Below, piece by piece: positions 35,053 through 44,443 of a DNA stretch of 64,000 nt. Location: contig CAWGQN010000004.1 in assembly GCA_963824885.1 (NCBI GenBank), positions 124,001 through 188,000 on the forward strand, read 5' to 3'. Below the pieces are notes generated by a model. It saw only the letters and a program-made list of their open reading frames with translations. It ran no database searches and was not told the DNA's origin. The number at the start of each line of letters is the position of its first letter. The stretch's first letter is position 1. This DNA comes from CAWGQN01 sp963824885. Lineage in GTDB: Bacteria > Actinomycetota > Actinomycetes > Actinomycetales > Microbacteriaceae. A program made the position numbers and the translations under genes.

Positions 35053-37521
35053 ATGAGCGATGCGTTGAATCCCGATCACGACGTCGAGTCCGGCGATTTT
35101 TCGCGGGTCGCGCCGCGCGCAGACGGCCTCGGTTCGTCGGGGCATACAGACCGGCTACTCGCCGACTTAAACCCGCAACAGCGCAGAGCCGTCGAGTATC
35201 GCGGTCCCGCCCTTCTCATCGTCGCGGGCGCGGGTTCCGGAAAGACGCGCGTCCTCACCCACCGCATTGCGCGTCTCATCGAGAGCAAAGAGGCGTGGCC
35301 GAGCGAAATTTTGGCGATCACCTTTACCAACAAGGCGGCGGCCGAAATGCGCGAGCGAGTCGAACGCGTGCTCGGGCAATCGGCCGAGGGAATGTGGATT
35401 TCGACCTTTCACTCGGCGTGTGTGCGAATATTGCGCCGCGAAGCGGAACACTTTGGTCTCACATCGGGCTTCACAATCTACGATTCCGCCGATTCCCGCA
35501 CCGTTATCAAGCGAATCATTAAAGACGTTCGTGCCGATACGCTCGGTTTCACGGTTTCGAGCGTCGCCGGCACGATTTCTCGCCTTAAAAATGAACTCGC
35601 CGACGTCGAGAGCTATTCTCGCGGGGCCAACCTCGACGACCCTCGAGAGGTCATGTTCGTCGAGATTTTTCGCCGGTACACTCGGGTTCTGAGCGAGTCC
35701 AACGCATTCGATTTTGATGATCTCATTGGGCAAACCGTGTACCTTTTTCGAGCGTTCCCCGTGGTAGCCGCACGCTATCAGCGCCGATTCCGCCACGTGT
35801 TGGTTGACGAGTATCAAGACACCAACCACGCGCAATACGCGTTGATTCGAGAGCTCACGAGGCCCGTCCCTCCCGAGATTGTCTCTCAAGCCGGGTTTGA
35901 CACCGCAATGAGCGCGCGCGCCGACGACGGAAACGGCGGAATCCGGGCCGCGTCGCTCACGGTCGTCGGCGACTCCGATCAGTCGATTTACGCCTTTCGC
36001 GGGGCGGACAGCCGCAATATTGGCGAATTTGAACGCGATTTTCCCGAGTCAGCGGTCGTACTGCTCGAACAAAACTACCGGTCCACGCAAAATATCTTGT
36101 CTGCCGCGAACGCCGTCATTGCTAACAACTTCGACCGAAAAGACAAAAAGCTGTGGACCGCCGACGGCGACGGTGAAAAGATCGTTGCCTACACGGGATT
36201 CTCGGCTCACGACGAAGCACAGTTTGTGGCCGACGAGATCGCGGCTCTCCACGGCGCGGGGATGGACTATCGCGAAATGGCAGTTTTCTATCGAACGAAC
36301 GCCCAAACGCGCGCGCTCGAAGAAATCTTCATTCGCGCTGCCGTGCCGTATCGAGTGCTCGGGGGAACCAAGTTCTATGAGCGCGCCGAAATCAAAGACG
36401 CGCTTGCGTACCTCACGACGGTTGCCAACCCGCACGATGCGCTCGCTCTTCGGCGAATCGTCAATGTGCCCAAGCGAGGGATCGGATCGGCGACCGAAAC
36501 GCACATCGCGAATTATGCCGAAGCACATGAGATGAGCATGCGCGAGGCGCTCCGTCGCGCGGACACTCTCGGTTTCGGCCCGAAAATCACGCGCGCAATC
36601 ACGCAACTTGCGACCGTGCTCGACGACGCTGCCGCGATGCTTGATCCGACCAACCCCGCGGGGCAATCGTCGATTGCCGAGGTGCTCACATTCCTGTTGG
36701 ACCGCAGCGGATTGACTGATGCGTTGCGCGCGAGCAAAGACCCACAAGATGAAACGCGCGCTGAAAACATCGGCGAGCTTGTCGCGGTCACGAGGGAGTT
36801 CTCGGCCAATAATCCTGACGGACAACTCGTTGACTTTCTCACCGAGGTCGCGCTCGTGGCCGCCGCCGACGAGCTCGACGATTCGAGTGGAACCGTGTCG
36901 CTCATGACTCTTCATACGGCAAAGGGGCTCGAGTACGAGGCCGTTTTTGTCACGGGAGTCGAAGAAGACTTGCTTCCGCATCGCATGTCGGCGGGTGAAC
37001 CCGGGGGACCAGCCGAAGAGCGGCGGCTGTTCTACGTGGGTATGACGCGCGCGAGAAAGCGTCTCTTTCTTTCGCTCGCAATGACGCGCGCTCAATTCGG
37101 CGAAACTGCGGTCGCAATGCCGAGTCGCTACGTGCAAGAGATTCCTCCGGCTCTCATCGACTGGAGACAATCGCCCGGCATGGCAACGAGTTACGGCGGC
37201 ACGCGGTCACGCGCGCTCAATCAGCCTCGGGGCCGCCTTGGCAACAATTGGCGCGATTCGTCGGCGGTCGACGTATCCGCCGCGCCGGCGAAATCGACGA
37301 CCGCTCGGTCGGCCGCGTGGGCGAATCGTGTAACGGGCCCCGTGCGCGACAATGGCGACCTCGAGCTCGAGGCGGGCGACCAAATTCGGCACACCGATTT
37401 CGGCGAGGGGCGTGTCGTGCAGGTGACCGGCAACGGCGCGAAGCGTATTGCGCACGTCGAGTTTGGTTCGGGTGGACAAAAGAAGCTTCTCATTAAGATC
37501 GCTCCAATTGAAAGGCTTTGA
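35053..37521 (+). CDS. pcrA: UvrD/PcrA-type DNA helicase
   Basis: 822-residue superfamily 1A 3'-5' helicase for repair and replication-fork maintenance. ATG at 35053; the open frame before it shadows guaA. Motifs in order: Q-motif LADLNPQQRRAV, Walker A VAGAGSGKTRVLTHRIARL, Ia ITFTNKAAAEMRERV, II VDEYQDTNHAQY, III VGDSDQSIYAFRGAD, IV LLEQNYRSTQNIL, V VSLMTLHTAKGLEYEAVFV, VI RRLFYVGMTRARKRLFLS. The C-terminal Tudor-like RNA polymerase-binding segment (GDQIRHTDFGEGRVVQVTGNG) is present. 25 bases after guaA, a conserved neighbour. Confidence 0.96.
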   Translation: MSDALNPDHDVESGDFSRVAPRADGLGSSGHTDRLLADLNPQQRRAVEYRGPALLIVAGAGSGKTRVLTHRIARLIESKEAWPSEILAITFTNKAAAEMRERVERVLGQSAEGMWISTFHSACVRILRREAEHFGLTSGFTIYDSADSRTVIKRIIKDVRADTLGFTVSSVAGTISRLKNELADVESYSRGANLDDPREVMFVEIFRRYTRVLSESNAFDFDDLIGQTVYLFRAFPVVAARYQRRFRHVLVDEYQDTNHAQYALIRELTRPVPPEIVSQAGFDTAMSARADDGNGGIRAASLTVVGDSDQSIYAFRGADSRNIGEFERDFPESAVVLLEQNYRSTQNILSAANAVIANNFDRKDKKLWTADGDGEKIVAYTGFSAHDEAQFVADEIAALHGAGMDYREMAVFYRTNAQTRALEEIFIRAAVPYRVLGGTKFYERAEIKDALAYLTTVANPHDALALRRIVNVPKRGIGSATETHIANYAEAHEMSMREALRRADTLGFGPKITRAITQLATVLDDAAAMLDPTNPAGQSSIAEVLTFLLDRSGLTDALRASKDPQDETRAENIGELVAVTREFSANNPDGQLVDFLTEVALVAAADELDDSSGTVSLMTLHTAKGLEYEAVFVTGVEEDLLPHRMSAGEPGGPAEERRLFYVGMTRARKRLFLSLAMTRAQFGETAVAMPSRYVQEIPPALIDWRQSPGMATSYGGTRSRALNQPRGRLGNNWRDSSAVDVSAAPAKSTTARSAAWANRVTGPVRDNGDLELEAGDQIRHTDFGEGRVVQVTGNGAKRIAHVEFGSGGQKKLLIKIAPIERL

Positions 37522-37662
37522 ACAAACCCAGCATTCGGCCACTTTTGAGGAGATAGAGTTCTCCGTGGCGAAAGAATCGCTCAATCACGCGTGGTTCTTG
37601 TTTCACCGTTAGACAACCCCGATTGCTGCGCCGCGAGTGCGCAAACTCGATAGGAATAAAGA

Positions 37663-38829
37663 GTGGATCTCTTCGAATACCAGGCTAGGGACCTCTTCGA
37701 GCGCTACGGGGTTCCCGTCGTGCCCGGTGTCGTTGCCGATACGCCAGAAGACGCCCGAGCGGCGGCCGAGAATCTGGGCGGCGTCGTTGTCGTTAAGGCC
37801 CAAGTCAAGACCGGTGGACGCGGCAAAGCGGGCGGAGTGAAAGTCGCCAAGAATCCCGACGAGGCCCACAGCGCTGCCCGGAACATCCTTGGTCTCGACA
37901 TTAACGGACACATCGTCAACCGCGTCATGATCGCTCGCGGAGCAGCCATTGCTCAAGAGTTCTATTTTTCCGTGTTGCTCGACCGTCCAAATCGCTCGTA
38001 TTTGTCTCTCGCGAGCGTCGAAGGGGGCGTTGAAATCGAGGAACTTGCCGTTGAGAAGCCGGAGGCACTCGCACGCGTAGAAATCGATCCGCTCGTCGGA
38101 ATCGACAGCGCGCAGGCTCGTGAAATCGCGACGGCGGCACGATTTCCCGACGACATCATCGAGAAAGTCGTTCCCGTGATCGTTGGCCTCTACTCGGTCT
38201 ACGCGGGAGAAGACGCGACCCTCGTCGAGGTGAATCCGCTCGTGCTGACCGATAGCGGCGAGGTAATTGCGCTCGATGGCAAGGTGACTCTCGACGACAA
38301 CGCCACGTTTCGTCACCCCGAGCACGCGAATCTCGAAGACACCGCGTCGGTTGACCCTCTCGAGGCACGGGCCAGAGCGAGCGACCTCAACTACGTCAAG
38401 CTCGATGGCGAAGTCGGAATTATTGGCAATGGCGCCGGCCTCGTCATGTCGACGCTCGACGTTGTCGCGTACTCGGGTGCGAGGCACGGTGGAGTGCGGC
38501 CCGCAAACTTCCTCGATATTGGTGGAGGGGCGTCCGCCGAGGTCATGGCGGCAGGCCTCGGCGTCATCCTCGGTGACGCGCAAGTGGCGAGTGTATTCGT
38601 GAACGTCTTCGGTGGCATCACCTCGTGCGACGCCGTGGCTCGCGGCATTGTCACGGCTCTCGACATTCTTGGAGACACCGCGACCAAGCCGCTCGTCGTT
38701 CGGCTCGACGGTAACAACGTCGACGACGGTCGGCGTATCTTGCGCGAAGCGAATCACCCCCTCGTGACCTTGGCTCTCACGATGGATGAGGGTGCCGACA
38801 TGGCGGCCAAACTGGCGTCGAAGAATTAG
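37663..38829 (+). CDS. sucC: Succinate--CoA ligase, ADP-forming, beta subunit
   Basis: TCA-cycle step making ATP from succinyl-CoA. 388 residues. GTG at 37663, preceded by TAGGAATAAAGA. N-terminal ATP-grasp domain: MDLFEYQARDLFERYGVPVVPG, VVKAQVKTGGRGKAGGVK; then LVEVNPLVLTDSG and the C-terminal CoA-ligase domain with VNVFGGITSCD and NNVDDGRRIL. A 141-base gap separates it from pcrA and probably holds the promoter. Directly followed by sucD. Confidence 0.97.
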   Translation: MDLFEYQARDLFERYGVPVVPGVVADTPEDARAAAENLGGVVVVKAQVKTGGRGKAGGVKVAKNPDEAHSAARNILGLDINGHIVNRVMIARGAAIAQEFYFSVLLDRPNRSYLSLASVEGGVEIEELAVEKPEALARVEIDPLVGIDSAQAREIATAARFPDDIIEKVVPVIVGLYSVYAGEDATLVEVNPLVLTDSGEVIALDGKVTLDDNATFRHPEHANLEDTASVDPLEARARASDLNYVKLDGEVGIIGNGAGLVMSTLDVVAYSGARHGGVRPANFLDIGGGASAEVMAAGLGVILGDAQVASVFVNVFGGITSCDAVARGIVTALDILGDTATKPLVVRLDGNNVDDGRRILREANHPLVTLALTMDEGADMAAKLASKN

Positions 38830-38841
38830 GCGGGCACACAC

Positions 38842-39729
38842 ATGGCTATCTTTTTGGACAAGAATTCCACCGTTATCGTTCAGGGCATCACGGGAGGCGA
38901 GGGCACCAAGCACACCGCGCTCATGCTCGCGGCGGGGACGAACGTCGTGGGCGGTGTCAACGCACGAAAAGCGGGCACCTCGGTGACGCATGGCAGCGTC
39001 GAGCTTCCGGTCTTCGGAACGGTCGTTGAGGCGATGCGCGAGACCGGTGCGACCGTGTCAGTCGTGTTCGTTCCGCCCGCGTTTGCGCGCGATGCGGTAT
39101 TTGAGGCAATTGACGCTGCGATCCCGCTCGTGGTCGTCATTACCGAGGGTATTCCGGTGCACGACACCGCCGAATTTTGGGCCCACTCTCAAGCTAACGG
39201 CGGTCGCACTCGCATCATCGGCCCGAACTGTCCGGGGATCATTACGCCGGGTCAGGCACTCGCGGGCATCACTCCGGCGACGATTACCGGACACGGACCG
39301 ATTGGCCTCGTGTCAAAATCGGGCACCCTCACGTACCAAATGATGTACGAACTGCGTGACATTGGATTCTCGACCGCAATAGGAATCGGCGGCGATCCCA
39401 TTGTCGGCACGACACACATTGACGCGCTTGCGGCCTTCGAGGCCGATCCCGAGACCGCGGCAATTGTGATGATTGGTGAGATCGGGGGAGATGCGGAGGA
39501 ACGAGCCGCCGATTATATTAAGAGTCATGTGACCAAACCGGTTGTCGGCTACGTCGCAGGGTTTACGGCTCCCGAAGGCAAGACGATGGGACACGCGGGC
39601 GCGATCGTGTCAGGCTCCGCGGGGACCGCGCGAGCGAAAAAAGAGGCGCTCGAGGCCGCAGGCGTTCGAGTTGGCACGACTCCGAGTGAGACAGCTGAAC
39701 TCCTTCGCGAGGTCTATTCGAGGCTCTAA
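38842..39729 (+). CDS. sucD: Succinate--CoA ligase, ADP-forming, alpha subunit
   Basis: Partner of SucC; binds CoA and carries the phosphohistidine. 295 residues. Seen: MAIFLDKNSTVIVQGITGGEGTKH (CoA-binding), IGPNCPGIITPG, GPIGLVSKSGTLTYQMMYEL, and the active-site His near 251 in KTMGHAGAIVSG. 12 bases after sucC, so one operon. Confidence 0.97.
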   Translation: MAIFLDKNSTVIVQGITGGEGTKHTALMLAAGTNVVGGVNARKAGTSVTHGSVELPVFGTVVEAMRETGATVSVVFVPPAFARDAVFEAIDAAIPLVVVITEGIPVHDTAEFWAHSQANGGRTRIIGPNCPGIITPGQALAGITPATITGHGPIGLVSKSGTLTYQMMYELRDIGFSTAIGIGGDPIVGTTHIDALAAFEADPETAAIVMIGEIGGDAEERAADYIKSHVTKPVVGYVAGFTAPEGKTMGHAGAIVSGSAGTARAKKEALEAAGVRVGTTPSETAELLREVYSRL

Positions 39730-39757
39730 CAACGATGCGAGACACGGGAGTGCGACG

Positions 39758-40255
39758 GTGGAAAAACCGGACATTCGCGGCACATTTGCCACCGCCGAAG
39801 CCATTTATGGCACGATTCTCGTCGCGGGACTCATCGTCGCAGCCACGAACGATTCGACAACGTCGTGGGAAGACCTCCTCACAACCGTTGGCACGGTCGT
39901 CGTCTTTTGGGCCGCACACGTCTACGCTCGAGCGGTTGCCACCTTTGGTTCACAGCGCGATCCCGCGGTGGGCCTCGTTGAGGCGATTGGCGAGGCGTTT
40001 GAGCGCTCGTGGGGGTTACTCACGGCAAGCTTGTTTCCCACGTTTTTTCTCGTGCTCGGGGCGGGGAATATTGTTGTCGACGAAATCGCGGTCATGCTCG
40101 CGCTGTGGTCGTGCGTGGCGATTCTTGCCGGACTCGCGTATTCGGCGTTTTCCGCGCGCACAAATTCAATCGTCGTCCGAGTGGTCGGGTCCGCCGCGAC
40201 GGCCGGTTTTGGTATCGCGGTGATCGTTCTCTACGCGATTGTGCACATGATGTAG
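39758..40255 (+). CDS. Small integral membrane protein, unknown function
   Basis: 165 residues from GTG at 39758 with GGGAG upstream; the open frame before it shadows sucD. Four hydrophobic segments (AIYGTILVAGLIVAAT, LLTTVGTVVVFWAAHVYARAVA, a LTASLFPTFFLVLGAGNIVV hairpin, and AATAGFGIAVIVLYAIVHMM). I do not recognise a family. It lies between sucD and the PerM-like gene, where actinobacteria commonly carry small membrane proteins, and is probably part of the same transcription unit. Confidence 0.75.
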   Translation: MEKPDIRGTFATAEAIYGTILVAGLIVAATNDSTTSWEDLLTTVGTVVVFWAAHVYARAVATFGSQRDPAVGLVEAIGEAFERSWGLLTASLFPTFFLVLGAGNIVVDEIAVMLALWSCVAILAGLAYSAFSARTNSIVVRVVGSAATAGFGIAVIVLYAIVHMM

Positions 40256-40322
40256 AAGTCATCGGGCCACGCCGCCGACTATCGGCACGTGCTCATGTGG
40301 GGGCCGATATGCTCCAAACCGG

Positions 40323-41573
40323 ATGAATCCCACACGCCTCGCTTTGCTCGCCGCGTTTGACGCGCTCTTGACTATTGCCGTCGGTATTGCCGTTCCGTTG
40401 GTACCGCTCACGATCCTGTGGGCGGTTCACTACGGGGCCGGACTCGATTGGCTCGCGTTTTTGCGCGCGTCCGCTGATATTTGGTTGCTCGGCAACGGTG
40501 TCCAATTCACGGCAACAATCGATTCGGCGACCGCCGCGGCGCTCGGTGTTAGCGGTGTCGAGCAGCCTTTTGCGGTAACCCTCGCCCCGCTCGCGTTTGC
40601 GTTCGTCTCGGTGCTTGTGGGCATTCGCGTTGGGCGTCGCGCGGCGTTGGGTCCGTTTCGCCTCGTTAGTGTCGTTGTTCCCATTGTCGCGTACGCGGTG
40701 TTGTCGACGCTCGTCACGGTTGCTGCGACGCACCCCGCATTTGTTCCGACTCTCTGGACGGGTGTTCTCGTGCCGCCCGCGGTGTTCGGCGCGGGGGTCG
40801 TCGGAGGCTTTGTTGTCGGCGCGTCCGTTCGTCGAGACGGCACACGACGCGATGTCGCGGGTCCCGGCACTCGATCTCGATTCGACGGGACCCTGTTTCG
40901 AGTGCGAACCCTCATTGCCCGCATTCCGCGCGGCGCGCGAGCCGTCGCCGCGACCGCCCTCGTCGCGGGCACGGCAGCCGCGGCGGGCGTGATTCTCGTC
41001 GCATCGGTGCTCGTCTCCGTTCTGATTATCATCACGTATGCGGCGTCTATCGGTGCCTACGAAGGTGTGCAAGCGGGCGTGCTTGGTGGAGTGATCGTGA
41101 CTCTCTTCCAGATCGCCTACGTGCCCGATGTCGTCATTTGGGCGGCATCGTGGCTCGTGGGTCCTGGTTTTTCAATCGGGACGGGGTCGTTGGTGTCGCC
41201 AATTGGCACACAATTGGGGCCGATCCCGCAGCTTCCCCTGTTGAGCATTGTCCCTCGCGACGTGGGTCCTCTCGGGTTTGTAGGAATTGCGGTCCCTCTC
41301 ATTTTCGGCTTTGTTGCTGCGACACTGGCCAGGCCGCGCCTCGTTGACGCCGTGGGGAAAGCCGCGAAGCCGGGCAGCTTTCTCGTCGCGGGGGTTGCGA
41401 CAGGTCTCGTGGGTGGCACTCTTGTCGGGGTCGCGGCGTGGTGCGCGAGTGGCGCTGCGGGTCCGGGCCGTCTCGTCGCGGTGGGGCCCGATCCGCTCGT
41501 CGTGGGCGCAATTGCCGCGGCGGAGGTGTCGGTGGGAGCGATTGTCGGTTTCGTTGCCCGAGTGCGGCGATAA
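40323..41573 (+). CDS. DUF6350 / PerM-like multispanning membrane protein
   Basis: 416 residues, about 9-10 membrane helices and almost no soluble domain. Seen: MNPTRLALLAAFDALLTIAVGIAVPLVPLT, WLAFLRASADIWLLGNGVQF, and YVPDVVIWAASWLVGPGFSIGTGS (signature region of DUF6350). In mycobacteria the gene between sucCD and purN-purH is perM, implicated in cell division and persistence under magnesium limitation. Position and sequence both fit; function here is inferred. Confidence 0.82.
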   Translation: MNPTRLALLAAFDALLTIAVGIAVPLVPLTILWAVHYGAGLDWLAFLRASADIWLLGNGVQFTATIDSATAAALGVSGVEQPFAVTLAPLAFAFVSVLVGIRVGRRAALGPFRLVSVVVPIVAYAVLSTLVTVAATHPAFVPTLWTGVLVPPAVFGAGVVGGFVVGASVRRDGTRRDVAGPGTRSRFDGTLFRVRTLIARIPRGARAVAATALVAGTAAAAGVILVASVLVSVLIIITYAASIGAYEGVQAGVLGGVIVTLFQIAYVPDVVIWAASWLVGPGFSIGTGSLVSPIGTQLGPIPQLPLLSIVPRDVGPLGFVGIAVPLIFGFVAATLARPRLVDAVGKAAKPGSFLVAGVATGLVGGTLVGVAAWCASGAAGPGRLVAVGPDPLVVGAIAAAEVSVGAIVGFVARVRR

Positions 41574-41582
41574 ACTCGTCGA

Positions 41583-42176
41583 GTGTTGTCGCTTGTCGTC
41601 TTGATATCTGGAGGAGGATCCGGCCTTGTGTCGATTCTCGAAGCGGCCCGCGAAACGCGTTACCCGGCTCGAGTCGTGGGAGTGGGTTCTGATCGTGACG
41701 CGGATGGCCTCGTTCACGCGAAACGGTATGGCGTTCCGGTTTTCACGGTTCGTCCGAGCGCTTATTCGACGACCGAGGCGTGGGGTGAAGCATTGCGCAC
41801 AGAAATCGAGCGGTTCAAGCCCGACCTGGTGGTGTGCGTGGGTTTCATGCGTCTTCTTCCCCCGGGCGTCGTTCATGCGCTCAGCCCGCGAATTATCAAC
41901 GTGCATCCCGCGCTGCTGCCGATGTTTCCCGGAGCCCTAGCGGTTCGCGATGCGCTCGCGGCGGGAATTTCCGAAACGGGTGCGACCGTGCACGTCGTCG
42001 ATGACGGTGTCGACACGGGACCGATCATTGCGCAGCGTCGAGTGCCCATCGAGCCGGGTGACACACAGGGTCTTTTGCACGAGCGAATTAAATCGGTCGA
42101 GCACGCTTTGCTCGTGCAGTCGATTCTCGACATTGCTGTTGGCACCGTTGACCTCGAGAGACTCGTGAGCGCATGA
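41583..42176 (+). CDS. purN: Phosphoribosylglycinamide formyltransferase
   Basis: Transfers formyl from 10-formyl-THF to GAR in purine synthesis. 197 residues. GTG at 41583, 9 bases after the PerM-like stop; a TTG follows immediately as an alternative. Seen: LVVLISGGGSGLVSILEA (phosphate loop, more usually GSGTNL), INVHPALLPMFPG with the catalytic Asn-His pair, and the catalytic Asp in TGATVHVVDDGVDTGPII. Overlaps purH by 4 bases. Confidence 0.95.
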   Translation: MLSLVVLISGGGSGLVSILEAARETRYPARVVGVGSDRDADGLVHAKRYGVPVFTVRPSAYSTTEAWGEALRTEIERFKPDLVVCVGFMRLLPPGVVHALSPRIINVHPALLPMFPGALAVRDALAAGISETGATVHVVDDGVDTGPIIAQRRVPIEPGDTQGLLHERIKSVEHALLVQSILDIAVGTVDLERLVSA

Positions 42177-43765
42177 ACTCCCCCGCGCGTGATCGCGCGA
42201 AAACGCCGCGCGGCGAAAGTGTTCCCATTCGGCGCGCCCTTATTTCGGTGAGTGACAAGACCGGGTTGATTGAACTCGCCGCTGAGCTTGACCGAAACGG
42301 AGTCGAGATCGTTTCGACGGGATCAACCGCCGCCGCGATTGCTCGTGCCGGTTTTAGGGTCACCGAGGTGAGCGACCTCACCGGATTCCCGGAGTCTCTC
42401 GATGGGCGAGTCAAGACCCTCCACCCCGCTGTTCACGCCGGAATCCTCGCCGATCTCCGATTGGAGTCGCATCGTGACCAGCTTGCGACCTTGAACATTG
42501 CGCCGTTTGACTTGGTCGTTGTGAATCTTTACCCGTTTCGAGAGACGGTTGCGGACGCGGCGCCTCCGGGTGAAATAATCGAAAAAATTGACATTGGCGG
42601 GCCCGCTCTCATTCGAGCCGCCGCAAAGAATCACGCCAACGTCGCCGTCGTTGTTGATCCCTCACGATACGCTCGTGTCGTTGAGGCGCTCGCGCGCGAT
42701 GGAACAACGCGTGCGTTTCGCGAAGACCTCGCCCGCGAAGCGTTTGCATTGACTGCCGCGTACGACTGCTCCGTTGCAGAATGGTTTGGCGCGCGCGAGT
42801 CCGACTCCGGGTTTCCGCCAGTCGTGTGCATGGAGGGCAATCTCAGTCGTGTGCTTCGATACGGCGAAAACGCCCACCAGCGGGCCGCGCAATACGCGAG
42901 TGCGGGGGGGCGCGGAATCGTCCAATCCACTCACGTGCACGGCAAAGAGATGTCGTACAACAACGTTGTCGACGCGGATGCCGCCGTGCGAGCGGCGCAT
43001 GACTTCACAGAACCCGCCGTGGCAATTATCAAGCACGCGAATCCGTGCGGAATCGCGATTGCGGTACCCGGGGTGCCCGACCCGATCGCCAACGCGTTTG
43101 ATCGAGCTTTTTCGAGTGACCCGGTGTCCGCGTTCGGAGGGGTGATCGCCGCAAATCGCCGTGTCACGGCGGCGATGGCGCGATTGGTGAGCGAGGTCTT
43201 CGCCGAAGTTCTCGTTGCGCCGGGGTTCGACGACGACGCACTCGCCGTGTTAGCGAAAAAACAAAACCTCCGTTTGCTCGTCTTGCCTCGCGGGTACGAG
43301 CGCGATTCCCTCGAAGTCAAACCCGTGTCGGGCGGGTTTCTCGTTCAAGAACCCGACGAATTTAGCGCCTTTTCTTCTGATAGCTGGCACCGTGTTTCGG
43401 GTCCCGAGGTGGGTGCAGAGACCCGGAGCGACCTCGAATTTGCGTGGAAGGCGTGCCGCGCTGTCAAGTCGAACGCGATCCTATTGGCACGCGCCGGGGC
43501 ATCGGTCGGGATTGGAATGGGTCAAGTAAACCGGGTCGATTCGTGTCGCTTGGCCGTCACTCGAGCCGGTGAACGAGCGGCCGGATCGGTCGCCGCATCC
43601 GACGCCTTTTTCCCTTTTGCCGACGGCCTCGCCGTATTGCTTGACGCGGGAGTGAGCGCGATTGTGCAGCCGGGCGGTTCCAAGCGCGATTCTGAGATTA
43701 TTACCGCCGCGAATGCCGCCAACGCGACAATGTACTTCACGGGAGTTCGACATTTCTCGCACTGA
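42173..43765 (+). CDS. purH: Bifunctional AICAR formyltransferase / IMP cyclohydrolase
   Basis: Last two steps to IMP. 530 residues. N-terminal MGS-like IMP cyclohydrolase (RALISVSDKTGLIELAAELDRNGVEIVSTGSTAAAI, GRVKTLHPAVHAGIL, VNLYPFRETV, IDIGGPALIRAAAKNHANV), then the AICAR transformylase with RYGENAHQRA, FTEPAVAIIKHANPCGIA and VKSNAILLARAGASVGIGMGQ. ATG at 42173 overlaps the purN stop. Confidence 0.97.
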   Translation: MNSPARDRAKTPRGESVPIRRALISVSDKTGLIELAAELDRNGVEIVSTGSTAAAIARAGFRVTEVSDLTGFPESLDGRVKTLHPAVHAGILADLRLESHRDQLATLNIAPFDLVVVNLYPFRETVADAAPPGEIIEKIDIGGPALIRAAAKNHANVAVVVDPSRYARVVEALARDGTTRAFREDLAREAFALTAAYDCSVAEWFGARESDSGFPPVVCMEGNLSRVLRYGENAHQRAAQYASAGGRGIVQSTHVHGKEMSYNNVVDADAAVRAAHDFTEPAVAIIKHANPCGIAIAVPGVPDPIANAFDRAFSSDPVSAFGGVIAANRRVTAAMARLVSEVFAEVLVAPGFDDDALAVLAKKQNLRLLVLPRGYERDSLEVKPVSGGFLVQEPDEFSAFSSDSWHRVSGPEVGAETRSDLEFAWKACRAVKSNAILLARAGASVGIGMGQVNRVDSCRLAVTRAGERAAGSVAASDAFFPFADGLAVLLDAGVSAIVQPGGSKRDSEIITAANAANATMYFTGVRHFSH

Positions 43766-43850
43766 CCGCCTCCACTGCGTCACCGCGCCTGCACCTCACG
43801 CGTGCGGTCGTGAAGCGCTTGTGACCAGTCGCGCGTGACCGACTCGGCGA

Positions 43851-44336
43851 TTACGAATCGGTGTCGTCGCCGCGATCAGCGGTCTCGAGCGTCAAGGCGC
43901 CGATTGTTTCGCCATATTCGGTCTCGCCGACCTTCTCGAACCCACTCTTGAGAAAGAACGCTTCCGGCCCGTCGTCGCTCGGATCCCACACGACCGTTAC
44001 GCGCTCGAACCCGCGAGATTGAGCCTCTTGCGCGAGCGCTCGAACCGCAAAGCGACCGACTCCGTGACCCTGTGCGGTCGCGGTCACGCTAATTCGCCAA
44101 ATGCAACAGCGAAATGTTTCTTGGTCTGAATCGGGGTCGAAGTTGCCCAGGATAAAGCCAACGACGTCGTCGCCGTCAAGGACCACTCGCGGCCACGCCG
44201 ATTCGGGACTCACTGCCGCTTCGGATATCGATTGCGCAACCGGCGCGACGAACTGTTCTTGGCCGGGTTTGAGTGTCAGACGATTTGCGGCGACAATATT
44301 CGAGGCTGACAGTTCTTCCAACCGCAATTCGCCCAT
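43851..44336 (-). CDS. GNAT-family N-acetyltransferase
   Basis: 161 residues. Acetyl-CoA-binding motif VTATAQGHGVGRFAVRALAQEA with the Q/RxxGxG/A core, followed by VTVVWDPSDDGPEAFFLKSGFEKVGETEYGE. The substrate is unknown; the SVLGNFDPDSD-like middle segment (VVGFILGNFDPDSDQETF) resembles spermidine/protein acetyltransferases of the SpeG group, weakly. Convergent with purH and divergent from icd. Its divergent promoter region with icd spans 107 bases. Confidence 0.82.
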   Translation of the reverse strand: MGELRLEELSASNIVAANRLTLKPGQEQFVAPVAQSISEAAVSPESAWPRVVLDGDDVVGFILGNFDPDSDQETFRCCIWRISVTATAQGHGVGRFAVRALAQEAQSRGFERVTVVWDPSDDGPEAFFLKSGFEKVGETEYGETIGALTLETADRGDDTDS

Positions 44337-44443
44337 AGTCCAAGGCTAACCCGATGCTCCCCTCGCGGCCTAGGGCCGCACCGACAACCTTGTAGGCTGT
44401 CAGCCGCGTGGAATGGCCCTCGTCGCGTTAATAAGGAGTTCAG